Assembly: GCA_000507305.1 (NCBI GenBank)
Contig: DF241426.1
Coordinates: 1 to 64,000 of the forward strand
Reading direction: 5' to 3'
Source of the DNA: Breviolum minutum Mf 1.05b.01
Lineage: Eukaryota; Sar; Dinophyceae; Suessiales; Symbiodiniaceae
Length of the DNA stretch: 64,000 bases
Each line of letters starts with the position of its first letter. Position 1 is the stretch's first letter. Below, one piece after another: positions 45,473 through 53,509 of this stretch. Below the pieces are notes generated by a model. That model saw only the letters and a list, made by a program, of their open reading frames with translations. It ran no database searches and was not told where the DNA came from. Position numbers and translations under genes: made by a program.

Positions 45473-48400
45473 GTGAAGAGCTCCATCAGGCCTCTAGACT
45501 TGCGAGGTCGTGGTGGAGAGACAGTGCATGAGCAAGTCATGGGATGCCTGAAGCATGAGGTGTCCCTTAGTGAATTCATAGAAGGTGACCATTGGTCCCT
45601 GTTTCCATTGCCCTATCCAGTCAGACCAGAGTGGAGGAGGCTGAAGTCGTGTCGCTTGCGGAGCAGGCAGAAGCACAAATTTCAGGTGTGGCGTGCAGCA
45701 TGCAGCATGACTAGAGCTTTGAATGGACTGAATTCCGGAGATCTCTCCGACAAGCTGGCTTCGTCTGGAACCGTTCCTGAACGCCAAGTGAAGGTGACGG
45801 CTGCCAGGCTTCTGGCAAGTAGGAGCATTCTCAACAGTGCTTCTATCATTGTCAGGGCACGCCGGGGGTTGTCCCTGACAGGCGTCCAAACATCTCCAGT
45901 TGCCACCTTGTTGAAGATGCCTCTTGATGAATGGGGCTATATCAAGAATGACAAAGTGAAACAGGTACCTATGATTGCAGATCGAATGGTTGAACCCGCC
46001 ACAGATAACGTCATTGACATGCTGAGTGCGCTCCCGGAGGATGATCGCATCTACTATGGTCAGGAGGCTAACCTTGTGGAGACCTCTAGGAAGAGCTCTG
46101 TTCTTTTCAAGGAGATTGAGGAGCGCTACGGCTTCATTGGTGGCAGTCAGGCCGAATATCTGAAATATTTGCATCGACCAGATGTTCAACATCTTTGGAA
46201 TTGGGTGAAGATAGAGGATGTAAGGGCAGTCGCTGGCATCTCAACAGTGCTCAAGAAAGATGGTTACAGCCAACGGAAACTGATTATGCAATGTGCTGCG
46301 AACTATGCTTTCCAGGATCCCACAACGAGAGCAAACCTGGGTATGGGAGGCGGAAGTGCATTGGTTCGGTGTCATGTTCCGTCAGATCGAGTTGCAGTTG
46401 CGGCGTGTGACGAGGACTCTGCATTCACGATGGTTCGGATCCCGAAATGGATGGAGTGTTGGCAAGCTGGTCCGCCAGTTCGAGCTCATGAAGTAGCCGA
46501 CCTGCTACCTGAGAAGCTGAAGATAGAACTCTCAGGTTCACCTCATCACCATGTGGCTCCATGCTATGTTAGGCTGGCAATGGGAGGCTCGCACTCAGTG
46601 TATATCCTCATGCGGATTAATCTACATCGCATTGGTTGCACTTTGTTCTCCTATGTCAACAACATGCCCTTTGACTCTCAAGGCCACCAACATGAGTTGC
46701 AGGTGCCTCGCATAGATGTCCCTGCAAGTGATCTGGACTGCAGTTGCAGTGATGATGTTTGGGTGGCAAGACAAGAGTTGAGACGCCAAGGAGAAGTGGG
46801 TCAATCAGGATTCACAGTTGACGGGTGGTGTGAGAGAGTCCGACAGCTGAAGTGCAGTGATACCCGCACTATGACTGTCATGCACTTCTTTGCAGGTGAT
46901 AGGCGAGCAGGTGACATTCATCAGTGGGTTGAAGAGTTGGCAGCTGAACAAGGCCTTAGGGTCGAAATCATTTCGGTTGACTTGGCCCACGATGCAGCTT
47001 GGGATTTAACAAATGCAGTGACCTTTCATAAGCTCATGCAATTGATTGAAGAGGGGCTCATCGACATTGTGGTTGGGGGCCCATCTTGCTCGACAGTTGC
47101 AAGGTCTCGTCATGTTAAACTGCCGGGGGGAGGTCCACGTCCCCTTCGCTTTAGATGGTGTGTTTGGGGAAGAAGTGACTTACGCCCTCATGAGAAGTGC
47201 AGACTTGATGAAGCTAACACCCTCTGGATCAACTATCTGGCATACTGCGAGGCAGTGAGCATGAGGGGAGGAGCTTGGCTATGGGAACATCGAGAGGATC
47301 CTGGATGCTCACCTTATCCTTCGATATGGTGCACGGAAGAGATGAATGGTGTTGAGGAACGCACAGGTTCGGTTCGGGCCATCTTGCATCAATGTGCTTT
47401 TGGAGGAATTTCTCAGAAGCCCACATGTTTTGCTGGAACACTACATGGCTTGGATGAACTTCATGGTGTGTGCTGCCCTGGATTGTCTCCAGACCATGTT
47501 CATGGGAAGTCAATTGGCCCAGATGGCAAAGGAGGTTTCTATACACGTAGGCTCCAGGCTTACCCAGTGAAGTTGTGCAGACGTTTGGCTTTGTGCATCA
47601 TTCGCACTCTCAGCTGGATGCATCAGACAAACCTTGGTCCCACAGGGGCTTTGAGAGATGTTCAAGATGTGGCTGCCCCACGGATCACTTCATGGTCTAC
47701 GTTCCAACGAGGCAGTCATGGAGGAGTCACTCTTCTTAATGAAGCCAGTGCCAAGTCGTTCTCAACAACCATCAGCAGTAGACAGAGTGCAGTGTATGTA
47801 CATGTAGATGACACCGTGCTCATCAGTGATGCGAGTGCAGATCATGTTCATAGTGACACATTGCTTGGTGAGGTGGTTGGAGGTCTTGAGGACCTCGGGT
47901 TCACAGTTAGTCAGCAGTCAAAGGACAATGACTTAGAGAAGGTTGTTGGGTATGAGATCTGCAGGCACCCTGCCCAATTTCGCCTCCCGCTGAAGAAGCA
48001 GACCCTCTTGAAGGAGGCCCTGTTGGAAGTAGCTGGAAGGAACTTGGTGCAGGTAGACGTCTTGCGGTCATTGGTTGGTATGTGGATTTTTGGGGCCCTA
48101 CTCCGAAGAGAGCTGCTCAGCATTCCACATGCCATTTTTCATTTCATGGATGAGCATCAGGGGCATTTGGTTCCGTGGTGGAACTCTGTGAGGACAGAAG
48201 TTCGCTGCATGGCACACTTGGTGCCCTATATGTGTTGTCATATTGGAGCTGCATGGGGTCCGTGGCTTTTTGCAACAGATGCCATGGGTGAAAATGACTA
48301 TGACTTTGGAGGCTTTGGAATTGTGGCCACTCCGCTCAAGTCTGGTGAGGTGAACTCTCTGCTGACTCATGGTGAGGCTCCAGGACTTACAGTCGCTAGG

Positions 48401-48802
48401 CTTGATGCAGTGGGTGGAGCAAAGCATCCGCAGAAGTCATTAACACCTACGGTCCCCTTTACTTTGCTGCCTGATGAGTTTTTCTGTGAAGACAGGTGGG
48501 TAGAAGTTGAGAGAGGCAGATGGAAACATGGAGATCACATCACCATAGGTGAAGCTCGCACAGTGGTTCGGCTGCTTCGAAAGATTGGCGGTTGGCCTCA
48601 GCTTCACGGAAAGGTCTTTGCCTCCCTACAAGACAACAGACCCACAGCATGCTCGATGACGAAAGGCAGAAGCCCTTCATACTCGCTAAACAGACTTTTG
48701 CGGCAAAAGGCAGCAGTGTGCTTGGCAGCTCAGTTGCGCTTATTCCTGCCTTGGGTTGAGAGTCAGAAGCAACCTGCGGACAAAGCTTCAAGAATATGGT
48801 AA
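45473..48802 (+). CDS. Pol of element 2: reverse transcriptase interrupted by a methyltransferase-like domain, plus RNase H
   Basis: 1109 residues. Fingers region with QRKLIMQCAANYAF; motif A as ACDEDSAFTMVRIP near 311; motif B-like YVRLAMGGSHSVYILMRIN near 365; and the catalytic YVHVDDTVLIS only near 775. Between B and C, residues ~466-735 form a cytosine-C5-methyltransferase-like domain: MHFFAGDRRAGD (motif I-like), VVGGPSCSTVARSRH near 535 (motif IV with the Cys), WEHREDPG (motif VI-like), FGGISQKPTCFAGT, and RLQAYPVKLCRRLA (motif X-like). RNase H follows: WLFATDAMGEN near 933, TIGEARTVVRLL, FASLQDNRPTAC near 1051 and QKQPADKASR at the end. The stop overlaps the recombinase start (ATGGTAA). 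The ORF is unbroken, so the insertion is not an assembly fault. Confidence 0.88.
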   Translation: MKSSIRPLDLRGRGGETVHEQVMGCLKHEVSLSEFIEGDHWSLFPLPYPVRPEWRRLKSCRLRSRQKHKFQVWRAACSMTRALNGLNSGDLSDKLASSGTVPERQVKVTAARLLASRSILNSASIIVRARRGLSLTGVQTSPVATLLKMPLDEWGYIKNDKVKQVPMIADRMVEPATDNVIDMLSALPEDDRIYYGQEANLVETSRKSSVLFKEIEERYGFIGGSQAEYLKYLHRPDVQHLWNWVKIEDVRAVAGISTVLKKDGYSQRKLIMQCAANYAFQDPTTRANLGMGGGSALVRCHVPSDRVAVAACDEDSAFTMVRIPKWMECWQAGPPVRAHEVADLLPEKLKIELSGSPHHHVAPCYVRLAMGGSHSVYILMRINLHRIGCTLFSYVNNMPFDSQGHQHELQVPRIDVPASDLDCSCSDDVWVARQELRRQGEVGQSGFTVDGWCERVRQLKCSDTRTMTVMHFFAGDRRAGDIHQWVEELAAEQGLRVEIISVDLAHDAAWDLTNAVTFHKLMQLIEEGLIDIVVGGPSCSTVARSRHVKLPGGGPRPLRFRWCVWGRSDLRPHEKCRLDEANTLWINYLAYCEAVSMRGGAWLWEHREDPGCSPYPSIWCTEEMNGVEERTGSVRAILHQCAFGGISQKPTCFAGTLHGLDELHGVCCPGLSPDHVHGKSIGPDGKGGFYTRRLQAYPVKLCRRLALCIIRTLSWMHQTNLGPTGALRDVQDVAAPRITSWSTFQRGSHGGVTLLNEASAKSFSTTISSRQSAVYVHVDDTVLISDASADHVHSDTLLGEVVGGLEDLGFTVSQQSKDNDLEKVVGYEICRHPAQFRLPLKKQTLLKEALLEVAGRNLVQVDVLRSLVGMWIFGALLRRELLSIPHAIFHFMDEHQGHLVPWWNSVRTEVRCMAHLVPYMCCHIGAAWGPWLFATDAMGENDYDFGGFGIVATPLKSGEVNSLLTHGEAPGLTVARLDAVGGAKHPQKSLTPTVPFTLLPDEFFCEDRWVEVERGRWKHGDHITIGEARTVVRLLRKIGGWPQLHGKVFASLQDNRPTACSMTKGRSPSYSLNRLLRQKAAVCLAAQLRLFLPWVESQKQPADKASRIW

Positions 48803-50019
48803 AGCTGACAGATATTTGTAGCTGCATTCGAAAGCTACACCCGGATTTGCAATGCCGTGTTTCACCGGAAACCCTCCACAAGTATAAGGAGGCACTGGAT
48901 CCTTTTCTTTTGTATCTTCAAAACCGTTTTGATGTAGCATTGGAAGACCCTGAGGACGTTGACTTTTTGTTACAGGAGTTTAGAACAGAGTTTGAGCTGA
49001 CAAGATCCAAACATACTTTGTTGGTGGCAGCAGTGGAATTTTTCATACCACACCTCAAAGGGAAACTCGTTCTGTCCAGAGAAGCTTTGAAGGGGAGAAC
49101 CAATGCAGGGCATATAAATCACACTGTACCACTTCCTAGCGAATGTGCTCATCTCCTCACGGCTTGGCATGCATCTGAAGGCCGCTTTCGATTGGGAGCA
49201 GCTATCCTCATTCAACATTGCACGGGGCTCAGGCCTAGTGAGTTGCTCGGGATTCAGAAGGACCATGTTTTTGTGCCGAGTGTTTTGATTGGAAGTGCCA
49301 AAGTATGTATTCGTTTGGGAGCAGTGGTCTCTACCAAAGTCAAGCGTGAGCAGAATGTCCTGATTTCCTTTGATGAGAACCCATTTGAATGTAAGTTGCT
49401 TGAGTGGTTGGTAGCTTCAACAAATGATGGTGATCGTCTTTTTAGGTTTGGTTATTCCAGCTACAACAACTCATTCAAACAAGCCGAACAGCATTTTGGG
49501 CTACAAGCTGGCTGGACTGCACACTCTGGCCGAGCCGGGTTTGCCACTGACTTGATTGTGCGGGGTGTGCCTCATAGCACAGTGCAATCTCGTGGAAGGT
49601 GGCTTAGTGAATCCAGCTTCAGGTGCTACATCGACGTGGTTGGTTCGCTAGGGACTCAAGCTCGGGTTGCTTCCAAAGGATTGTGGCCTGAGGCAGTTTG
49701 GTGTCAGCAGCACATTGACCAGTACTTTGCCCCTGTCTTGATTAATGAGAAGAAGAAGGCATTCCTCAGTCGACCCAATGTTTCGCCCGGATCTACGGAA
49801 GAAGGAGCTTCCTCCAGCTCCAGAAGGCCTTACGTCTTGGGGAAAGCGACAGTGGCGCGATCAAGAACTGGCCAAGCTTATGATGCCAACAAACAGCATC
49901 AAGACTTCTACACCAGCAGAGGTCCCAGCAGTAGCTCAGACTCCGGCAAGGGCATCAGCAAGGGCAAGGGGCGAGGCCGCCTATTGCCCAAAACGTCCAA
50001 AGGGTCAATTTTTGACTAA
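48796..50019 (+). CDS. Tyrosine recombinase of element 2
   Basis: 407 residues. The catalytic set is complete: CTGLRPSELLGI with Arg I near residue 144; TAHSGRAGFATDL with HxxR near 242; QSRGRWLSE near 264; and RCYIDV with the nucleophilic Tyr near 277. The N-terminal ~110 residues form a helical core-binding domain. The last ~100 residues are Ser/Gly/Lys-rich and overlap, in another frame, the start of the fourth ORF at 49745. The start codon overlaps the pol stop, implying translational coupling. Expected role: integrating the circular DNA copy between short matching sequences without target duplication. Confidence 0.88.
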   Translation: MVKLTDICSCIRKLHPDLQCRVSPETLHKYKEALDPFLLYLQNRFDVALEDPEDVDFLLQEFRTEFELTRSKHTLLVAAVEFFIPHLKGKLVLSREALKGRTNAGHINHTVPLPSECAHLLTAWHASEGRFRLGAAILIQHCTGLRPSELLGIQKDHVFVPSVLIGSAKVCIRLGAVVSTKVKREQNVLISFDENPFECKLLEWLVASTNDGDRLFRFGYSSYNNSFKQAEQHFGLQAGWTAHSGRAGFATDLIVRGVPHSTVQSRGRWLSESSFRCYIDVVGSLGTQARVASKGLWPEAVWCQQHIDQYFAPVLINEKKKAFLSRPNVSPGSTEEGASSSSRRPYVLGKATVARSRTGQAYDANKQHQDFYTSRGPSSSSDSGKGISKGKGRGRLLPKTSKGSIFD

Positions 50020-51173
50020 GCTCAGGAAGTGTTTTGGTTTTGGATGGCTTTTTCGTGGCACCACCTTTCTCACGTTCTGCTTGGTGGTGTGTCTTTCGGG
50101 TCATAGGGGCCCAGTGATGCAGATGGCTCGGATTATTGGTGCAGCTGCTGACCTATCTGAACGTACTTCTGATGTGGCCGTGTCAGCTCTGAATGTGACA
50201 TCTCAGCTGGCGTCAGAGGCTACGCACTTTGTTCTGCAGGCAGCAGCAAATGGTCTCTCCACGGGCGCAAACTTGTGGAAAGGTGTGGACCTTCAAGACA
50301 TCCAGGCACATAGATGCAATGGTCAAGGTGTTGGTAGATGGTCCAGAATCTCTTGAACAATGGCTCAACTCCAGCCAGGCATTGGTGCTCATCCCATGTC
50401 TGACAGATCACCTTCGGCAACAATTGGTGGCGGCGAGTCAGACCTTGGGGCTGGCAATGCCTATGACTCAGACGGCCATTGAGGATATGGACATTGGAGG
50501 AAAATTTTGGTCCACACGTATCTGGGGTATGATCCATGAAAGTGGTCGGTTGCAGATCACTTTCGATACTGTGGAACTTTCTTTCATTCCTTTGTGGTCC
50601 AATCCGTTGTGGCGAGGCCTTCCTTTGGGCTCTGAGAGAGAGCAGATTCTTGACCTTACTCGTCAGACACTGGTGAGTTTGCCTCGACCTTCGGTGGCAC
50701 CGCAACCGTTGATTCTTGAAGTGGCCTCAGCAACTCCATTGTTGCGAGATCATTTGGCTGCCCGTTTCAGAGGCTCCATGCTGTATGTCGTGAGTGGTGT
50801 GTCCTATTTTTGGTCAGTTATCCTCCAGAGCGGGGGGTTGTTCTTTTGGATGGTGACTTTGATTCCTTGCCCAGGATTCTTGTACACCTGTGCTATTTTA
50901 CCCTTTTTGGTCATCAGTGGATGGTGGCGAGGGTTGATTCGGTGCACAACTTTGAGGCCCCTTCCAGTTCAATGTCTGGCGCTCTTATATGGTAGAGTTT
51001 CGGAAGTATCTCCCATTTCAGTGCGATCGAGCTCAGAAATCAGTTCGGAAGACGATGAATCCTATGTGAAAGTGGCTCCAAGTGTGGTGAGCTCCAGCAA
51101 TTCTAGCTTCAGCTCTTTCTCCTTTCTTTCTTCCAAGTCAGCTCAATCTGAGGGAGAGGTCGGGAGCACATAG
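49745..51173 (+). CDS. Fourth ORF of element 2: unrecognised membrane protein, with frame breaks
   Basis: An open frame starts inside the recombinase 3' end (49745-50356) with a basic N-terminus and a hydrophobic segment (GWLFRGTTFLTFCLVVCLSG). An amphipathic Ala/Ser-rich helix follows (DLSERTSDVAVSALNVTSQL). Near 50290 the protein-like reading moves to another frame (50229-51173; SLEQWLNSSQALVLIPCL). Between about 50810 and 50995 the first frame again reads better (ERGVVLLDGDFDSLPRILVH), and the Ser/Glu-rich end to 51173 is in the second frame. This looks like one gene with small indels, or sequence errors, lying between YR and the B1 repeat. No homology is recognised. It could be an envelope-like or other accessory protein, but there is no evidence beyond membrane segments and location. 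Confidence 0.5.
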
Positions 51174-51180
51174 TGGAGGA

Positions 51181-51415
51181 GGGTCTGTGGTGCACAGTAT
51201 GAAGGTACATTAGCACAGCGGACAGTTTAGTCCGATCTTCTTTTCCTTTGGCTGCCAGTCATTTGGTTTGGTGGCAGCTGGGAAGACAATCTCAGGACAA
51301 CCTTTCAGCTTTGGGCAAAAAGAAGCTGACCGGTGTGCATTTGCAGCTGATTGGGAGGGATGAATTGCACAGCAAGCTGGGTGGGCAACTGGCATGTTAC
51401 GATGTTCTCCCAAAA
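51181..51415 (+). repeat. Split direct repeat B1 of element 2
   Basis: 235 bp, matching 51570-51804 from GGGTCTGTGG to CTCCCAAAA. Confidence 0.92.
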
Positions 51416-51427
51416 TGATGGTTTTCG

Positions 51428-51428
51428 N
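51428..51428. other. Single-N assembly join inside the B1/A2 junction
   Basis: The ~28 bases before the N (ACGATGTTCTCCCAAAA... to TTTTCG) recur directly after it with one base fewer, so two contig ends overlap without being merged. In the real element A2 should follow B1 directly. Confidence 0.85.
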
Positions 51429-51444
51429 ACGATGTTCTCCCAAA

Positions 51445-51546
51445 TGATGGTTTTCGCAGAAATGAGGTTTTGGTTGAACCTTGAGTCTTCCGTTTTGCAA
51501 ATGCACATGGTGAATCACCATCCAAATTAACCGAAGCTCTTCCGGG
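51445..51546 (+). repeat. Split direct repeat A2 of element 2
   Basis: 102 bp equal to A1 (43380-43482) apart from one T. It is followed by a 23-bp GC-rich spacer before B2. Confidence 0.92.
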
Positions 51547-51569
51547 CCCGCCCTGGCCCACCGCATTGG

Positions 51570-51804
51570 GGGTCTGTGGTGCACAGTATGAAGGTACATT
51601 AGCACAGCGGACAGTTTAGTCCGATCTTCTTTTCCTTTGGCTGCCAGTCATTTGGTTTGGTGGCAGCTGGGAAGACAATCTCAGGACAACCTTTCAGCTT
51701 TGGGCAAAAAGAAGCTGACCGGTGTGCATTTGCAGCTGATTGGGAGGGATGAATTGCACAGCAAGCTGGGTGGGCAACTGGCATGTTACGATGTTCTCCC
51801 AAAA
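51570..51804 (+). repeat. Split direct repeat B2 (right end of element 2)
   Basis: 235 bp equal to B1. Homology stops after CCCAAAA, and the host sequence TTTTCATTCCC follows. Confidence 0.92.
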
Positions 51805-51846
51805 TTTTCATTCCCTCTTTTTTTTTCTCCCCTCTTCTCTTTGCAG

Positions 51847-51884
51847 TTTCTGCCCTGGTTCGCTTGAAAGCAATGTTTTCGAAG
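51847..51884 (+). CDS. Possible host exon just right of element 2
   Basis: Preceded by a strong pyrimidine tract and TTTGCAG, and followed by GAAG|GTTTGG. One of three frames has a stop; the best frame reads ALVRLKAMFSK. It may continue the gene interrupted at 43178, but phase 0 from exon 43115-43177 does not fit directly, so an exon is missing or the link is wrong. Confidence 0.38.
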
Positions 51885-51999
51885 GTTTGGATTTTCCACG
51901 AATGCTTGGGAACATCATGTCATTATCATGCCGGTTGCCTCAAGAAACCGCTCAATTGGGCGAGCCACACACAAAGTTTTGTCGCCCTTATCCACTGTA

Positions 52000-52870
52000 G
52001 TTCTTGTTGAACCACGACAGACGTGCCACTTGACTACATTCGCTTTGAAGGTTTACGGCCAGATCGGTCATTGAAGTGGCACCCAGTGGGGTGAGGTGAA
52101 AAAGGTATTCTGTCGCTGTCCCGATGTATTGTTTACTTGGCAGTTCACTTGTAACCGGATAAGATCATGAGTGAAAGAGCGCTATTTTTGCCAGCAAACT
52201 GCAATGACATCGAATGTAAAGTCTGCCCATTTCCAATGACACAGGTCATGTATGGTCATGTTGATGTCCAATGATTATGTATAAAACATTATAGAACCAC
52301 ACAGTGAGGGCCAGTCACTTTCCAGTTTCACTGTCCGCTTGTCAGAAGAAAACCCCCTACTTTCCCTTGTTTGAGAATGCTTCAAGTTGCGTGTGAGATT
52401 TCATGTGATCCAATCCTGCTGATCCAACCAGATAGAGATCCCACTTGGGGGGTAGATGTATGTCGGTCTTCACCAAGGCATAGTGTAGACTTCCGCGATC
52501 TCTACTACTACAATGAGAGCACAGGGGTCCATGGCTCGGCTCTTTAGGAAGATTTTAGAAGATCAACGCATCGAAGCATTTTTACCATCGATTTTAAGGA
52601 CCAGTTCTATGGATTGTATATTCCATATATTGTCAACATTCAAACTCTGCTGAACGAATGTGACTTTCAGAATTTCAAGACCAACATTTGGAACACTGGC
52701 TTGTGACAGGAGTCGAGTTGGGTAGACCCTCGCACCAGCCTGCAGTTGGTGGCCCCAACGAGCTTGCCAGTTTCATCCCAAAATGCAAGCATCCTACATG
52801 AAACTGTTCATGCTGAGACGCCTTCAATTCCATTTAATATGAAATGTGTTTTTTTTGCCATCAGCCCAAT
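52000..52870. other. No recognisable gene
   Basis: Intron-like sequence with no exon or repeat I can support. Confidence 0.5.
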
Positions 52871-52880
52871 GTTTTCACAG

Positions 52881-52983
52881 GTTTGAACTGCAACAGCGAC
52901 GCCAGCTGATCTACCTGTGCCTTGCGCTGTACCAGCGCAGGGCCGAGCGGGACCAGAACAGCAGCGGCAGAGCATTTGCATGA
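52881..52983 (+). CDS. Probable terminal host exon, unrecognised
   Basis: After a TTTTCACAG acceptor, a Gln/Arg/Leu-rich helix (LQQRRQLIYLCLALYQRRA) runs to TGA at 52981. Only one frame is open. It may be the end of the gene carrying element 2, but the phase differs from exon 51847-51884. Confidence 0.45.
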
Positions 52984-53509
52984 TCAGTTAGTCAAAGTTG
53001 CCATGGACTCCACGAGTGCTAGAGGGGACATGTCACTGTCACAGAATCCCTTCTTTTTTCTTGGAATTTGGGGATGTTCCAAACAAATTCCGGCCCACAA
53101 CTGCACAAACTGAAGCATGATAAGCAAATGATAGCAAATTTGCACCACCGATGCGGCAATTTTCTGGATCGAAGCTTTGGCATGGAGGTTGATCTCAGCA
53201 GGAAGCATCGCCTCACCGAGACACTGCAGAAATGGGTCAGCCACAAGCTATGGCACACAGCGCACCTAGACCAACACCAACAAAATTGATAAAATTGGTG
53301 GTTCTTTAGGTGCAAATCTTGTGGCAGATGCTGTGGAAGAGATGTTGCACACACTCCAAAGTATGCAACAATTGTTGCCACTTTTTTTGCACCAAATTGC
53401 AAGGGAACTTAACTTTCCCCCAAAACCATGCTATGTTCTTCCTGAATGACATGCCCTTGAGATCTCAACAGAAGGAAACACAATTATACAGCTTTTTTTC
53501 CTTGCCTCC

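Larger units (their letters stand above)
43380..51804 (+). mobile_element. Element 2: complete tyrosine-recombinase retrotransposon with split direct repeats
   Basis: About 8.4 kb. Order: A1 repeat (43380-43482), Gag-like ORF, pol, YR, a fourth membrane-protein ORF, then B1 (51181-51415), A2 (51445-51546) and B2 (51570-51804). A1 equals A2 and B1 equals B2 almost exactly, which is the A1...B1-A2-B2 scheme of PAT/Ngaro-type YR retrotransposons. The near identity of the repeats and the intact gag, pol and YR reading frames suggest a fairly recent insertion, although the fourth ORF has frame breaks. No target-site duplication is visible, as expected for recombinase-mediated integration. The flanks look like one intron: a donor at 43178 and a pyrimidine tract with CAG at 51846. 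Confidence 0.9.

Noticed and set aside
45494-46192. Minus-strand ORF of 232 codons opposite pol of element 2
   Set aside because: Shadow of the coding strand. The + frame has the RT motifs.
53130-53290. Plus-strand segment reading DRSFGMEVDLSRKHRL as an exon
   Set aside because: Protein-like, but no clear splice borders or partner, and the opposite strand is equally open.
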